From Klebsiella spallanzanii (GTDB lineage: Bacteria; Pseudomonadota; Gammaproteobacteria; Enterobacterales; Enterobacteriaceae): a stretch of 64,000 nt of DNA. Under the pieces are notes generated by a model that searched no databases, was not told where the DNA came from, and worked only from the letters and a program-made list of their open reading frames with translations. Position numbers and translations under genes: made by a program. The stretch spans positions 372,001 through 436,000 of the forward strand of contig NZ_CABGGS010000023.1 of the NCBI RefSeq assembly GCF_902158555.1. Direction: 5' to 3'. Shown piece after piece: positions 1 to 10,081 of the stretch (position 1 is its first letter; every line of letters begins with the position of its first letter).

Positions 1-51
1 ATCCCCACTTAAAGACATAGCTTATTTTGCGAAGTTCATTGGCGGACAAGC

Positions 52-80
52 AAAAAAAAACACTGCCTTGGCAGTGTTTT
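52..80 (-). terminator. Rho-independent terminator of mepS
   Basis: A perfect hairpin (CACTGCC, TT, GGCAGTG, 61-76) is flanked by a run of A before it and TTTT after it. Read on the minus strand it gives a stem followed by a long U tract, 45 bases after the mepS stop. The TTTT on the other side could let it work both ways. Confidence 0.8.
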
Positions 81-124
81 CTGTTTCTTCCGTTGGCCAA
101 GGGATTAACCAACGTCAGAAGAAA

Positions 125-694
125 TTACGAGCGGCTCAGAACGCGTCGCGCTTCGTTATAGCGCTTTTTCCAGTACGGCTCGTCCATGCTGGATATTGTC
201 ACACCGCTGCTGGTGGAAGCATGAACAAACTGATTGTTGCCGATGTAGATACCCACATGGCGGCCCGTGGAACCTGCACGGAACAGGACTAAATCACCGG
301 TACGCAGCTGTGAACGGCTGATGGATTTTCCAGAATCCTGCTGCTCTGAAGTCGAGCGCGGTAGTTCCAGACCAAACTGTTCACGGAAAGTACGTTGCAC
401 AAAGGCAGAACAATCGATGCCTTTACGAGTGCTGCCGCCGAGGCGGTAACGCACGCCCTTCCAGCTAGCATATTGATCCATCAAACGGGACTTCACGTCC
501 AGATTGCGGACCATTGTTTCAAATTCATCCTGAGAGGCTTGCAGTGATGATAAATCTCCACTACCCACAGCAAGCGTCTCAGAATGCATATTCCTGGCGG
601 TACTATTTGAACTACACGCGGAAAGCAGAACCGCAACTGCAATCGCGGGCGCGACCCGCAAGATATATCTCAAAATCGGCTGAGATTTGACCAT
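125..694 (-). CDS. mepS: Murein DD-endopeptidase MepS (Spr), NlpC/P60 lipoprotein
   Basis: Lipoprotein of 189 residues that cuts D-Ala-mDAP crosslinks in peptidoglycan so that new strands can be inserted during cell growth. The N-terminus has a membrane segment ending in a lipobox (LLSAC, Cys27). The rest is an NlpC/P60 domain with the catalytic Cys in GIDCSAF and His residues in GRHVGIYIG and FVHAS. Length and sequence agree with E. coli MepS end to end. In E. coli the protein is destroyed by the NlpI-Prc protease. It stands alone, with its own terminator and a long upstream region. Confidence 0.96.
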   Translation of the reverse strand: MVKSQPILRYILRVAPAIAVAVLLSACSSNSTARNMHSETLAVGSGDLSSLQASQDEFETMVRNLDVKSRLMDQYASWKGVRYRLGGSTRKGIDCSAFVQRTFREQFGLELPRSTSEQQDSGKSISRSQLRTGDLVLFRAGSTGRHVGIYIGNNQFVHASTSSGVTISSMDEPYWKKRYNEARRVLSRS

Positions 695-1120
695 ACTGTG
701 TGTTATCCCTTGTTGTCCTTAACGACAATGTCGTTATAAAAAATGCCAAACGTGTTAGAGCCTAAATACCTGGTCGCAATGAGACAATTCCCTAAGCATA
801 AAATTGTGGCCTGACGCACAAATTTATTCACTCTCTGAATTGATGTTGCTGAAAAGGCAAAACGAGATCGAGGTTACCCGATCGGACGGGGGATGGCGAG
901 CGGTTTTGCGCATTTTCTTATAAGTATTTTTGCGACAAAAAGTGAATCATCGGCAAAGGACAAATTAGCGACAATGGTGGGCAAAAAATACGCAATTTAC
1001 TCATTTTTATCATGATTAATGTGACAGGAAGATGATACGGAATGAGAAAAAATGAGCGGATAAAAAAAGGGACCCAGAACGATCCCTTATGAATGATATT
1101 AATTAATTGTAAAGAGGAGT
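695..1120. other. Intergenic region mepS-lpxT
   Basis: About 426 bases without a gene. The half next to mepS should hold its promoter, and AT-rich stretches suit that. The half next to lpxT ends in the lpxT terminator (1062-1088). I see no RNA gene, repeat or supported small ORF. Confidence 0.5.
1062..1088 (-). terminator. Terminator of lpxT
   Basis: On the minus strand AAGGGA pairs with TCCCTT and a run of seven T follows, 33 bases beyond the lpxT stop. This is a standard intrinsic terminator. Confidence 0.7.
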
Positions 1121-1828
1121 TTAATTTTTGACTTTTCCACCGGGAAGATGACGCTCAAATAAAGCAATGACATTGTCACTCAGCGAGGTCATCAACACCC
1201 ATGGCGCGCCAATTAGCACGGCGGTTAATGAGCCAACGGCAATATCGGTAAACCAGTGAGCGCCAATCATCACCCGAGGGAAGGCGAACACCACAAATAT
1301 TACCAGTGAAATAGCAAATGCGCGGCGGCCAAAATAACGCCACATAAAAGAAGCGAAAATCAGCAGCATCATACCGTGATCGCCCGGAAAGCTATCTTTA
1401 GAAGCATCTTTAGTCGGGAATGAGATCACGTCACTCACTTTGGTAATGTCGGTGAAAGAGAGCGAAGGGCTAGCGCGCTTAACCGGCATCAGATGCTGGG
1501 CCAGTTGATTGATGATAACGGCGGCCAGCAGCATCACCAGCCCGATGATAATCACCCGGCGGCGTCCTGCGCTCTGTTCTTTAAACCAGAAGCTCAGCAT
1601 CAGGCTACCCATTGCCAGCAGCGAACAGGCGTCAAATGCGCGGTTATTGATAATCGCCAGCAGCCAGGTATAAGCAGTGCTCACGCCAACCAGGTGGTTA
1701 AAGAAATAGAAGATCGCCGAGTCCAGCGGATTCCAGAAACCATGGTTTACAGGAAGGTACCATGAACAAAAAAGCGCTATACCCGTCGCGTTCAGCAGCA
1801 GGATAAGGGGAATTCGATTTTTAATCAT
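1121..1828 (-). CDS. lpxT: Kdo2-lipid A phosphotransferase LpxT
   Basis: Inner-membrane enzyme of 235 residues that moves a phosphate from undecaprenyl diphosphate to the 1-phosphate of lipid A on the periplasmic face. This makes lipid A 1-diphosphate and recycles the carrier lipid. It has several hydrophobic segments and a PAP2-type phosphatase core with the SFPGDHGMM and GAHWFTD motifs. Size and motifs fit the E. coli protein (YeiU). It lies 42 bases downstream of yeiR on the same strand, so co-transcription is possible. Confidence 0.93.
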   Translation of the reverse strand: MIKNRIPLILLLNATGIALFCSWYLPVNHGFWNPLDSAIFYFFNHLVGVSTAYTWLLAIINNRAFDACSLLAMGSLMLSFWFKEQSAGRRRVIIIGLVMLLAAVIINQLAQHLMPVKRASPSLSFTDITKVSDVISFPTKDASKDSFPGDHGMMLLIFASFMWRYFGRRAFAISLVIFVVFAFPRVMIGAHWFTDIAVGSLTAVLIGAPWVLMTSLSDNVIALFERHLPGGKVKN

Positions 1829-1870
1829 AACTATCGCGTGTTGTGTAAAACGACGGCAACCATAGCCGCC

Positions 1871-2848
1871 TTAACTTAAACGAAGCTTCAACAAGGAGGC
1901 CTGCAGTGCGTTCCAGTCCGTTTCGCTATCGGCAATGAGCTCGATGCGGCTATCCGGCGGTGCGACGTTCTGCGTCTCAATATGCAGATCAAGCTGTTGG
2001 CGGTTGATGCGTACCAGACCTTCCGTAATGCGCATGACGCCTTTCACTCGTCCGACCGGTGCCAGACGCGCCCATTCAAGCAGACCTACGGTATCGAATA
2101 CGGTTTCAGCGTCAAAAATCCAGCCACAGGACTGATAGCCCTGGCCGCTATTGAGGCTGCGACGCCAGCGTTGGTGAGCAGGAAGATTAAGCGCCGCAAG
2201 GCCTTTTTTCTGTCCGTGGCTGTGCGCGTGCTCGGCGCTTTCGGGGAGCGGCGCAAGATTGCGGCGCGGCAAGTCAAGCAATGCCGGGTCAATATTACCC
2301 TGCGTGGCGCTAACAAACTGGCGATCGCCGGCATATGCCTGCCACCAGGCGGCAAAGGCACGTTGGCTTTCGTCGGTCGAGCGATCGGCTTTATTACTGA
2401 TAATGACATCTGCGGCGGCCAACTGGTCACGAAAGTTTTCGTTGGTCACCACTTTTTCATCCAGCAGCTGACGCGGGTCCAGCACGCAAAGGGTGGCGCG
2501 CAGATCGATCCATGGCTCGTATACTGCAGCGGTCAGAATATCGAGGATCTGTTTAGGATGCCCCAATCCGGTGGGTTCTATCAGCAGGCGGTCGGGTTTA
2601 CCCTGACGCAGCAGCGTGTTGAGCCCAACCTGCATCGGTAAACCGTTGACGCAGCACATACAACCACCGGGGATCTCTTTAAGCAGCGCACCGCTCTCTG
2701 CCAGCAGCGCGCCATCAATGCCCACTTCGCCAAACTCATTGACCAGCACGGCCCATTTTTCATCCGCGGGCTTATTGGCCAGCAGGTGCAGGATCGACGT
2801 CGTCTTGCCGCTGCCGAGAAACCCCGTGATCAAGTTAGTTTTGGTCAC
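1871..2848 (-). CDS. yeiR: COG0523 family zinc-binding GTPase YeiR
   Basis: P-loop GTPase of 325 residues in the COG0523 metallochaperone family (relatives of CobW and ZagA). The P-loop is GFLGSGKTT (residues 9-17). The metal-binding GCMCC motif is at 62-66 and a His-containing stretch (AEHAHSHG) links the GTPase to the CobW C-terminal domain. E. coli YeiR binds zinc and hydrolyses GTP; a client protein is not settled. Nothing here points to a cobalt role despite the CobW kinship. A hairpin separates it from yeiQ. Confidence 0.93.
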   Translation of the reverse strand: MTKTNLITGFLGSGKTTSILHLLANKPADEKWAVLVNEFGEVGIDGALLAESGALLKEIPGGCMCCVNGLPMQVGLNTLLRQGKPDRLLIEPTGLGHPKQILDILTAAVYEPWIDLRATLCVLDPRQLLDEKVVTNENFRDQLAAADVIISNKADRSTDESQRAFAAWWQAYAGDRQFVSATQGNIDPALLDLPRRNLAPLPESAEHAHSHGQKKGLAALNLPAHQRWRRSLNSGQGYQSCGWIFDAETVFDTVGLLEWARLAPVGRVKGVMRITEGLVRINRQQLDLHIETQNVAPPDSRIELIADSETDWNALQASLLKLRLS

Positions 2849-2926
2849 CTTTTCTCCAGGATAAATGTAATGTTGTAACAGTTGAGACTATCCTGACGAA
2901 AAAAAGGGGAAAAGAGAAGCACTAGC

Positions 2927-2952
2927 GCGGACAGATACGACGCTCTGTCCGC
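2927..2952 (-). terminator. Hairpin after yeiQ
   Basis: GCGGACAGA (2927-2935) pairs perfectly with TCTGTCCGC (2944-2952), 17 bases beyond the yeiQ stop. A T-rich stretch follows on the minus strand but not directly, so it is a probable rather than a textbook terminator. Confidence 0.55.
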
Positions 2953-2968
2953 TTAAAAGCAGAAATTG

Positions 2969-4435
2969 TTAAGAATTCAGCGCGGCGGCAATCGCCTGGC
3001 GAGCGCCTGAGGTTGCAAGCTGACGCCATGCGGTGGTGATTTGGGCAACAAACTGCGGATTTTGCGGCAGGTCATGGCCGAAGATCTCTTCAAGCGAGAG
3101 CAGAGCAGCCACCCGCTGTTGTTCATCGCTGGTGGAAACGAGTTTCTGTATCTTGTCAGCCAATGGGTCGCGAATATCGATAGCGTTTCCCGCATCGTCA
3201 CTACCGCTGACGTAGCGCATCCAGCCCGCGACGCCGAGTGCCAGGAGCGGCCATTGACTGCCACGAGCAAGATGGACACGGATACCGTCAAGCATACGCT
3301 GCGGCAGCTTCTGGCTACCGTCCATGGCGATTTGCCAGGTGCGATGCTTTAGCGCCGGGTTGCTGAAGCGTTCGATCAGACTGTCAGCGTAGGCTGTCAG
3401 GTCGACCCCCTGGATAGATAAGGTCGGTGCTTGTTCATCAAGCATCAGTCGATATGCGGCGTTGCGGAAAATCGGGTCCTGCATACAGTCGCTAATATGT
3501 TTGCGGCCGGCCAGGTAACCGAGCCAGGCGAGGAACGAGTGGCTACCGTTGAGCATCCGCAGCTTCATCTGTTCCCACGGCAAAACGTTATCGGTCATCT
3601 GTACGCCCGCAGTTTCCCAGTCCGGGCGACCGGCAACAAAGTTATCTTCAATCACCCACTGAATGAAGGGCTCGCAGCTGATTGCGCAGGGGTCTTCCAC
3701 GCCCAGCGTGGCGCTAATTTCCGCCAGCGACTCATCGGTTGCGGCTGGCACAATGCGGTCTACCATGGTGCCGGGAAAGCTGACGTGTTCAGCTATCCAC
3801 ATCGCCAGATCCGGGTCGCGTTTCTCTGCCATGCCCAGTACGGCGTTTTTCACCACGTGCCCATTGTTGGGAATGTTATCGCAGGAGAGCACGGTAAACG
3901 GCTGTAGCCCACGCTGGCGGCGACGCGCCAGCGCTTCGACCAGAATTCCGGGGGCTGATTGCGGCAGCGTCGGGTTTTGTAGATCGTGGATAATACGCGG
4001 TTGCGTCATGTCCAGCAGGCCGCTGGCCGGATCGATGCAGTAGCCCTTTTCGGTGATGGTCAGAGAAACAATAGCGACCTGCGGTTCGCAAAATTTCTCA
4101 ATAATGACGGCCAGTGAATCCAGTTTCGCGTTAAGGCATTCATGCACGGCGCCGACAACGATCGGCTGACTACCTTTAGCGCCTTTTTCCAGCACGGTAA
4201 ACAGATGGTTCTGTTGGCGAAGCTGGCTCATCAGCCGGTCGCCGCTGAACAGACTAATCTCACAAATCCCCCAGTCCCCGCCGCTGGCGTTGAGCACCCG
4301 ATCGGTGAGTAGCGCCTGGTGCGCGCGATGAAACGCGCCGAAGCCGAAATGCACAATACGCGATCGCAGTTGGCTGCGATCATATTGAGGAAGCTGCACG
4401 CCTTCCGGCAGCGTGGCTGTAGCAATAGTATTCAT
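2969..4435 (-). CDS. yeiQ: Mannitol dehydrogenase family oxidoreductase YeiQ, fructuronate reductase type
   Basis: NAD-dependent polyol dehydrogenase of 488 residues in the family of UxuB (fructuronate reductase). The Rossmann region starts at IVHFGFGAFHRAHQ and the catalytic Lys lies in the conserved MLNGSHSF region that follows the NAD domain. The ATG at 4435 is preferred to an upstream TTG because it gives the 488-residue length of E. coli YeiQ. It faces uxuA across a 207-base region with a UxuR-like site. This supports a hexuronate role, fructuronate to mannonate, followed by UxuA. Confidence 0.9.
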   Translation of the reverse strand: MNTIATATLPEGVQLPQYDRSQLRSRIVHFGFGAFHRAHQALLTDRVLNASGGDWGICEISLFSGDRLMSQLRQQNHLFTVLEKGAKGSQPIVVGAVHECLNAKLDSLAVIIEKFCEPQVAIVSLTITEKGYCIDPASGLLDMTQPRIIHDLQNPTLPQSAPGILVEALARRRQRGLQPFTVLSCDNIPNNGHVVKNAVLGMAEKRDPDLAMWIAEHVSFPGTMVDRIVPAATDESLAEISATLGVEDPCAISCEPFIQWVIEDNFVAGRPDWETAGVQMTDNVLPWEQMKLRMLNGSHSFLAWLGYLAGRKHISDCMQDPIFRNAAYRLMLDEQAPTLSIQGVDLTAYADSLIERFSNPALKHRTWQIAMDGSQKLPQRMLDGIRVHLARGSQWPLLALGVAGWMRYVSGSDDAGNAIDIRDPLADKIQKLVSTSDEQQRVAALLSLEEIFGHDLPQNPQFVAQITTAWRQLATSGARQAIAAALNS

Positions 4436-4610
4436 TATCAATACACCTGATTAACCAACAATTAACATTGACAGTGTAAAGTTATATGACAGCAAATTAA
4501 ATTGGTGAGCCTTATTTATCCGCTTGATGTGAGCGTGATCAATCAATCCAACGGCATAAATTGATCGGCACAGAGAAGGATGTATGGTAGTTGTCAGTAA
4601 TTAGCATCAT

Positions 4611-4626
4611 ATTGGTATAACAACTT
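4611..4626. promoter_or_regulatory. Probable UxuR/ExuR operator
   Basis: ATTGGTATAACAACTT resembles the UxuR/ExuR palindrome ATTGGTATACCAAT. It lies 17 bases before uxuA, in the shared yeiQ-uxuA control region. A GntR-type hexuronate repressor would explain paired induction of both genes. Match by eye only. Confidence 0.5.
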
Positions 4627-4642
4627 TTGTAAGGGGATCGCG

Positions 4643-5833
4643 ATGGAGCAAACCTGGCGTTGGTATGGGCCGAATGACCCTGTATCGCTTGATGATGTTC
4701 GACAGGCGGGAGCGACGGGCGTCGTGACGGCGCTGCATCATATTGCTAACGGGCAAGTCTGGCCGGTGGGTGAGATTAAAAAGCGTCAGGCGTTGCTGGC
4801 GGAGAAAGGTCTGATATGGTCGGTGGTGGAGAGTATTCCCGTTCACGAAGAGATTAAAACCCATAGCGGGCAATTTGCCATCTGGATCGCAAACTATCAG
4901 CAAAGCATCCGTAATCTGGCGGCCTGCGGCATCGATACCGTTTGCTACAACTTTATGCCGATCCTCGACTGGACGCGTACCGATCTGGAATACGAGCTGC
5001 CGGATGGCTCTAAAGCGCTGCGCTTTGACCAAATCGCTTTTGCTGCATTTGAGCTGCATATCCTTAAACGTCCTGGTGCAGAAGCGGATTACAGCGAAGA
5101 GGAGCAGCAGCAGGCGCGGGCTTATTTTTCCGCGATGAGCGAAGCGGAAGTCGAAAAACTAACCCGCAATATTATCGCTGGCCTTCCGGGGGCGGAAGAG
5201 GGCTACACCCTCGATCAATTTCGCGCTCGCCTGGCGGAATACGACAGCATTGATAAGGCACAGCTGCGGGAAAATATGGCGTATTTTCTGCGTGCGATTG
5301 TTCCGGTCTGTGAAGAGGTTGGCGTACGGCTGGCGGTTCACCCGGACGATCCGCCGCGTCCGATCCTTGGCCTGCCGCGTATTGTATCGACCATTGAAGA
5401 TATGCAGTGGCTGAAAGAGACGGTAGATAGCATTAATAACGGCTTCACCATGTGCACCGGCTCCTACGGCGTCCGCGCGGATAACGATCTGGTGAAAATG
5501 GTTGAAACATTTGGCGATCGTATTCACTTCACGCATCTGCGTTCAACCTGCCGCGAAGCGAATCCGAAGACGTTCCATGAGGCCGCGCATCTGGCCGGTG
5601 ACGTGAATATGGTAGCGGTAGTGAATGCAATTTTGAGCGAAGAGCTACGCCGTAAGCGTGCTGGCGATCTGCGTCCGATTCCGTTCCGCCCGGACCACGG
5701 GCATCAGATGCTGGACGATCTGCGTAAGAAGACCAACCCAGGGTATTCGGCGATTGGCCGTTTAAAAGGGATGGCGGAGGTTCGCGGCGTTGAGTTGGCG
5801 TTGAAGATGACGAAGTATCCTGAACTACTGTAG
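4643..5833 (+). CDS. uxuA: Mannonate dehydratase UxuA
   Basis: TIM-barrel enzyme of 396 residues that dehydrates D-mannonate to 2-keto-3-deoxy-D-gluconate in glucuronate breakdown. Metal-binding His and Cys residues are seen in [24 protein letters not shown] and FRPDHGH. Length matches the family (about 394). AAGGGGA is a good ribosome site before the ATG. In E. coli uxuA sits with uxuB elsewhere; here the partner is the divergent yeiQ. Confidence 0.95.
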   Translation: MEQTWRWYGPNDPVSLDDVRQAGATGVVTALHHIANGQVWPVGEIKKRQALLAEKGLIWSVVESIPVHEEIKTHSGQFAIWIANYQQSIRNLAACGIDTVCYNFMPILDWTRTDLEYELPDGSKALRFDQIAFAAFELHILKRPGAEADYSEEEQQQARAYFSAMSEAEVEKLTRNIIAGLPGAEEGYTLDQFRARLAEYDSIDKAQLRENMAYFLRAIVPVCEEVGVRLAVHPDDPPRPILGLPRIVSTIEDMQWLKETVDSINNGFTMCTGSYGVRADNDLVKMVETFGDRIHFTHLRSTCREANPKTFHEAAHLAGDVNMVAVVNAILSEELRRKRAGDLRPIPFRPDHGHQMLDDLRKKTNPGYSAIGRLKGMAEVRGVELALKMTKYPELL

Positions 5834-5850
5834 GTCAAGCTCGGTGGTAA

Positions 5851-5884
5851 AAAAGAGGACAGTCACCAGGCTGTCCTCTTTTAT
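5851..5884. terminator. Bidirectional terminator between uxuA and efpL
   Basis: AAGAGGACAG (853-862 of the 5 kb block) pairs with CTGTCCTCTT (5871-5880). T residues follow on the plus side and A residues precede it, so it can stop both convergent genes. Confidence 0.85.
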
Positions 5885-5908
5885 TTATGATTGCCGGAAA
5901 AGCAGTGC

Positions 5909-6481
5909 TTAGTCCGCGCGGCCCATATAGCGGCTCTCTTCGATATGGATACGAATGCGCTCGCCTGCGCTCAGGTATTCAGGAACCTGAACCACGAGGC
6001 CGGTGCTCAGGGTCGCCGGTTTGTTACGTGCGCTCGCGGACGCGCCTTTGATACCTGGAGCCGTTTCAACAATTTCCAGGTCCACGGTCTGCGGCAGTTC
6101 AAGGGCCAGCAACTGACCATCCCAGGTCAGAACCTGCATGTCCGGCATTCCGCCTTCCGGAATATACAGCAGCTCTTCTTCGATTTGCTCTTTGGTGAAG
6201 ATATACGGGGTGTAATCTTCTTTATCCATAAAGACGTATTCGTTGCCATCGATATAGGAGAAGTCAACGAAGCGGCGGGTCAGGGTGACGGTATCGACGA
6301 TGTCGTCGCCTTTGAAGCGCTCTTCCACTTTCAGGCCGGTACGCACATCAGAGAAACGCATTTTGTACAGCGTCGCTGCGCCACGGGCGCTCGGTGACTG
6401 AATATCAATATTTTTAACAATCAGCAGTTTGCCGTTGTAATTCAGCACCATACCTTTTTTAATTTCGTTTGCTCTTGGCAT
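5909..6481 (-). CDS. yeiP: Elongation factor P-like protein EfpL (YeiP)
   Basis: Paralogue of translation factor EF-P, 190 residues, three-domain fold. It relieves ribosomes stalled at polyproline and some other diprolyl contexts. The KOW domain carries the longer EfpL tip loop ([11 protein letters not shown]) with an Arg in place of the modified Lys of EF-P, so it needs no EpmA/EpmB modification. The C-terminal OB domain ends [17 protein letters not shown]. It converges with uxuA and diverges from yeiW. Confidence 0.95.
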   Translation of the reverse strand: MPRANEIKKGMVLNYNGKLLIVKNIDIQSPSARGAATLYKMRFSDVRTGLKVEERFKGDDIVDTVTLTRRFVDFSYIDGNEYVFMDKEDYTPYIFTKEQIEEELLYIPEGGMPDMQVLTWDGQLLALELPQTVDLEIVETAPGIKGASASARNKPATLSTGLVVQVPEYLSAGERIRIHIEESRYMGRAD

Positions 6482-6629
6482 TGCAGTAATCCTGTCACAT
6501 AAAGGGTCAAAAATATCGCGTAAAACTACTCGCGCCGGGCCTTTCAGGCAAGTGGAATTCGTGTGTTTTGCTATCTTCAGGTAAAACGTTTAGGCTGATT
6601 CGCCAAAAGCGTTATCGGAAGAGTCGATT

Positions 6630-6881
6630 ATGGAATGCCGCCCTGACTGCGGAGCTTGCTGTATCGCTCCTTCTATCTCCAGCCCTATTCCGGGTATGCC
6701 GTACGGCAAACCGGCAAACACCCGTTGCGTACAGCTCTCGGAAAACAACCTGTGCAACATTTTCGGCTCGCCGCTAAGGCCTAAAGTGTGCGCCAGCCTG
6801 AAGCCGGAAGTGGAAATGTGCGCGACGAATCGCGATGACGCGATGACCTGGCTGCTTCATCTCGAACAGAGCACGTCCTGA
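6630..6881 (+). CDS. yeiW: YkgJ-type cysteine cluster protein YeiW
   Basis: Small protein of 83 residues in the UPF0153/YkgJ family (putative zinc or iron chelating). Cys clusters are near the N-terminus ([10 protein letters not shown]) and at RCVQ, LCNIFG and KVCASL. The biochemical role is not known. It ends 13 bases before the convergent yeiL stop. Confidence 0.85.
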   Translation: MECRPDCGACCIAPSISSPIPGMPYGKPANTRCVQLSENNLCNIFGSPLRPKVCASLKPEVEMCATNRDDAMTWLLHLEQSTS

Positions 6882-6894
6882 AGCCACGAACTGA

Positions 6895-7593
6895 TTAATA
6901 CAATAAATCAGCAAAATTATTATCCGGATCCATCTCCCGTGCGAGGGCGATAAGTTTTTGCTTATTGCCGAGAGCGTATCCGGATTTTTGTTTAACCAGC
7001 AGGCCTTCCTGACTGAATTGCGCAATGACATATAATAAATGGCGATATGAAACGCCCATATATTCCGCAGCCTGGGTATGTTTTTCGTGATAAATATCAC
7101 AGTGTTGAGTTAATAAGATAAATGCCGCCAGACGATTCACCAGCGGGAACGATTGATTCTGGGTAAGCGATACGATGTTGCGATAATTTTTCTGGCTTAA
7201 CGCCATACAGAGATTACGCAGAAAAACGACATCGTTGAGCAGAAGCGGTCGGAAGGAGGCTATCGGCAACGCCAGGCACCAGCACTCCTCAATCGCCTGT
7301 ACTCCACGAGGATGGTGATGTTTATCAATGAGTTCTATCTCTCCGATAAAGCATGGCGCGCCAAAGAAGTCTATCAGTGAGACCCGACCGTTAGCTGATG
7401 TGGTATAGAGTTTTGCCCGACCGCGCGCGAGGTAAAAAAGGTACGCGGGTTGGGCACCTTCCCTGATGATAAAATCCCCGGCTACCACGTGAAACAATCG
7501 AGTATCCCGTACTACCTCTACGGAAAACTTTCCCTGATAGCCAGAATCGCTCATCAATTGCTGCTTGAGATTTTCATTTTGGATTTCTTTCAC
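6895..7593 (-). CDS. yeiL: Crp/Fnr family regulator YeiL
   Basis: Transcription factor of 232 residues with an N-terminal cyclic-nucleotide-like beta-barrel and a C-terminal winged helix (recognition region near [15 protein letters not shown]). E. coli YeiL is linked to survival in stationary phase under nitrogen limitation. I chose GTG at 7593 because GGGAAG stands 5 bases before it; ATG at 7554 is an alternative nearer the E. coli length of 219. It is divergent from rihB, so regulation of rihB-nupX is plausible. Confidence 0.85.
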   Translation of the reverse strand: MKEIQNENLKQQLMSDSGYQGKFSVEVVRDTRLFHVVAGDFIIREGAQPAYLFYLARGRAKLYTTSANGRVSLIDFFGAPCFIGEIELIDKHHHPRGVQAIEECWCLALPIASFRPLLLNDVVFLRNLCMALSQKNYRNIVSLTQNQSFPLVNRLAAFILLTQHCDIYHEKHTQAAEYMGVSYRHLLYVIAQFSQEGLLVKQKSGYALGNKQKLIALAREMDPDNNFADLLY

Positions 7594-7720
7594 GGTCGCT
7601 TCCCGGTATGAGATTTCTCATATTCAGTATTGGTTTTCCACTTGTATGCTGCAAACGCTACCTGGTTAATCCTGCTGTAATAACATAAATATGCTTTAAA
7701 AGCGAAAAGAGGAAATAAAA

Positions 7721-8653
7721 ATGGAAAAAAGAAAAATTATACTCGATTGCGATCCTGGTCACGATGATGCTATTGCGATAATGATGGCAGCCAGACACCC
7801 TGCTATTGATTTATTAGGTATAACAATTGTTGCAGGAAACCAGACGCTGGATAAAACGCTGGTTAATGGATTAAACGTCTGCCAACATTTAGATATCAAC
7901 GTCCCCGTCTATGCGGGAATGCCGCAGCCCATTATGCGTCAGCAAATTGTCGCTGATAATATTCATGGTGAAACCGGGCTTGATGGCCCAGTATTCTCTC
8001 CACTGACACGTAAAGCAGAAAGTACGCATGCAGTTAAATATATTATTGATACGCTAATGGCAAGCGATGGAGACATTACGCTGGTACCCGTTGGACCATT
8101 GACCAATATTGCAGTAGCCATGCGTATGCAACCGGCGATTTTACCGAAAATTCGTGAAATTGTACTCATGGGCGGCGCTTACGGTACCGGAAATTTTACA
8201 CCGTCGGCGGAGTTTAATATTTATGCCGACCCGGAAGCCGCGAGAGTTGTATTCAGCTCCGGCGTCCCTCTGGTGATGATGGGCCTGGATTTGACTAACC
8301 AGACCGTATGCACCGCTGATGTTATTGCGCGCATGGAAAAAGCCGGCGGCCCGGCGGGGCAGTTGTTCAGCGATATCATGAATTTTACCCTTAAAACGCA
8401 GTATGAAAATTATGGCTTAGCGGGTGGCCCGGTGCATGATGCCACCTGTATTGGTTATCTGATAAATCCTCAGGGTATCAAAACTCGTGACATGTACGTC
8501 GAAGTCGATGTTAACAGCGGTCCCTGCTATGGCCGTACGGTATGTGACGAGCTGGGCGTTCTCGGCAAAGCGCCAAATACTAAAGTAGGCATCACTATTG
8601 ATACCAACTGGTTTTGGGGCTTAGTTGACGAGTGTGTACGGATGTATCGCTAA
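7721..8653 (+). CDS. rihB: Pyrimidine-specific ribonucleoside hydrolase RihB
   Basis: Cytoplasmic nucleosidase of 310 residues that splits cytidine and uridine into base and ribose. The N-terminal DCDPGHDDA calcium-binding motif of the IUNH family is present, with a second metal-site region at [12 protein letters not shown] and the active-site His in [10 protein letters not shown] purine-rich AAGAGGAAAT site precedes the ATG. It is followed by nupX, suggesting uptake and cleavage of nucleosides. Confidence 0.95.
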   Translation: MEKRKIILDCDPGHDDAIAIMMAARHPAIDLLGITIVAGNQTLDKTLVNGLNVCQHLDINVPVYAGMPQPIMRQQIVADNIHGETGLDGPVFSPLTRKAESTHAVKYIIDTLMASDGDITLVPVGPLTNIAVAMRMQPAILPKIREIVLMGGAYGTGNFTPSAEFNIYADPEAARVVFSSGVPLVMMGLDLTNQTVCTADVIARMEKAGGPAGQLFSDIMNFTLKTQYENYGLAGGPVHDATCIGYLINPQGIKTRDMYVEVDVNSGPCYGRTVCDELGVLGKAPNTKVGITIDTNWFWGLVDECVRMYR

Positions 8654-8793
8654 TTCACTTTGTACCAGGCGTGTGGAATATCTTTTATCTCCCGATAAAA
8701 ACAGGCGGGAAGTAAGGTGTCGCCCGCAATAACATCAGACATACCAAAACCTGGCGTAAATGCCGGGTTTGCTGGCATCAAGAGATAATCATT

Positions 8794-10044
8794 ATGGATA
8801 TAATGAGAAGTGTTCTGGGGATGGCGGTATTACTGGCAATTGCTTTTCTCCTGTCAGTAAATAAAAAAAGAATTAGTTTACGCACCGTTGGTGCGGCGCT
8901 GGTGCTACAAATTGCCATTGGTGGGATTATGCTCTATTTTCCACCGGGAAAATGGCTGGCAGAGCAGGCAGCTTTCGGCGTGCATAAAGTCATGACCTAC
9001 AGTGATGCGGGTAGCGCATTTATTTTTGGTTCATTAGTTGGGCCGAAAATGGATGTCCTGTTTGATGGTTCCGGGTTTATTTTTGCCTTTCGGGTATTAC
9101 CGGAAATCATTTTTATTACCGCGCTGGTCAGCCTGCTTTACTATATTGGCGTAATGGGAATACTGATTCGAATTCTTGGTGGTATTTTCCAGAAAGCACT
9201 CAACATCAGTAAAATTGAATCTTTTGTTGCCGTGACGACTATTTTTCTTGGGCAAAATGAGATCCCGGCCATCATTAAGCCATTTATTGACCGCTTAAAC
9301 CGCAATGAGCTGTTTACCGCGATTTGCAGTGGGATGGCTTCGATTGCCGGATCGACAATGATCGGTTATGCCGGGCTTGGCGTACCGATTGATTATTTGC
9401 TCGCGGCATCGTTGATGGCGATCCCCGGCGGGATCCTCTTCGCTCGCCTTCTTAGCCCGGCAACGGAAGTATCGCAGGTCACTTTTGAGAACCTTTCATT
9501 CACCGAAACGCCGCCGAAAAGCGTTATTGAAGCCGCTGCAACCGGGGCCATGGCCGGAGTGAAAATTGCCGTCGGCGTGGCGACGGTAGTGATGGTGTTT
9601 GTGGCCATTATCGCCCTGATCAACGGCGTGATTGGCGGTATTGGCGGCTGGTTCGGTTTTGGTCATGCTACCCTCGAGGGTATCTTTGGCTACGCTCTTG
9701 CGCCGCTGGCGTGGCTGATGGGCGTTGACTGGAGCGATGCGACGCTGGCAGGTAGCCTGATTGGCCAGAAGCTGGCGATTAACGAGTTCGTGGCTTATCT
9801 CAACTTTTCACCATTCCTGCAAACGCCGGGCTCGCTGGAGGTGAAAACCATCGCCATTATCTCGTTTGCGCTGTGCGGCTTCGCTAACTTTGGCTCAATT
9901 GGGGTCGTGGTTGGTGCATTTTCGGCGATTGCGCCCCAGCGGGCGTCTGAAATTGCGCAGCTTGGGATGCGGGCATTGGCTGCGGCGACGTTGTCAAATC
10001 TGATGAGCGCCACGATTGCCGGGTTCTTTATTGGACTGGCGTAG
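8794..10044 (+). CDS. nupX: Nucleoside permease NupX (NupC/CNT family)
   Basis: Concentrative nucleoside transporter of 416 residues with about ten membrane segments and the CNT signatures GQNEIPA and the conserved NEFVAYLNF. It imports nucleosides with cations, serving RihB next door. It is close to 90% identical by eye to psuT at 31081-32331, and even the short leaders look related. In E. coli nupX and psuT lie close together; here about 21 kb separates them. Confidence 0.9.
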   Translation: MDIMRSVLGMAVLLAIAFLLSVNKKRISLRTVGAALVLQIAIGGIMLYFPPGKWLAEQAAFGVHKVMTYSDAGSAFIFGSLVGPKMDVLFDGSGFIFAFRVLPEIIFITALVSLLYYIGVMGILIRILGGIFQKALNISKIESFVAVTTIFLGQNEIPAIIKPFIDRLNRNELFTAICSGMASIAGSTMIGYAGLGVPIDYLLAASLMAIPGGILFARLLSPATEVSQVTFENLSFTETPPKSVIEAAATGAMAGVKIAVGVATVVMVFVAIIALINGVIGGIGGWFGFGHATLEGIFGYALAPLAWLMGVDWSDATLAGSLIGQKLAINEFVAYLNFSPFLQTPGSLEVKTIAIISFALCGFANFGSIGVVVGAFSAIAPQRASEIAQLGMRALAAATLSNLMSATIAGFFIGLA

Positions 10045-10050
10045 TAATAA

Positions 10051-10074
10051 GGTGCACCGTATCAACGGTGCACC
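10051..10074. terminator. Hairpin between nupX and setB
   Basis: GGTGCACCGT (10051-10060) pairs with ACGGTGCACC (10065-10074), between two convergent genes. There is no clear T tract, so termination strength is uncertain. Confidence 0.5.
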
Positions 10075-10081
10075 GCGCGTC

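Noticed and set aside
1982-2641. Long open frame (219 codons) on the plus strand inside yeiR
   Set aside because: It is a shadow of the strongly supported yeiR gene on the other strand and shows no family features.
1871-2848. YeiR as a cobalt chelatase helper (CobW) tied to the B12 theme
   Set aside because: It is orthologous in length and motif to YeiR, a zinc-binding GTPase in a conserved place unrelated to the riboswitch operon.
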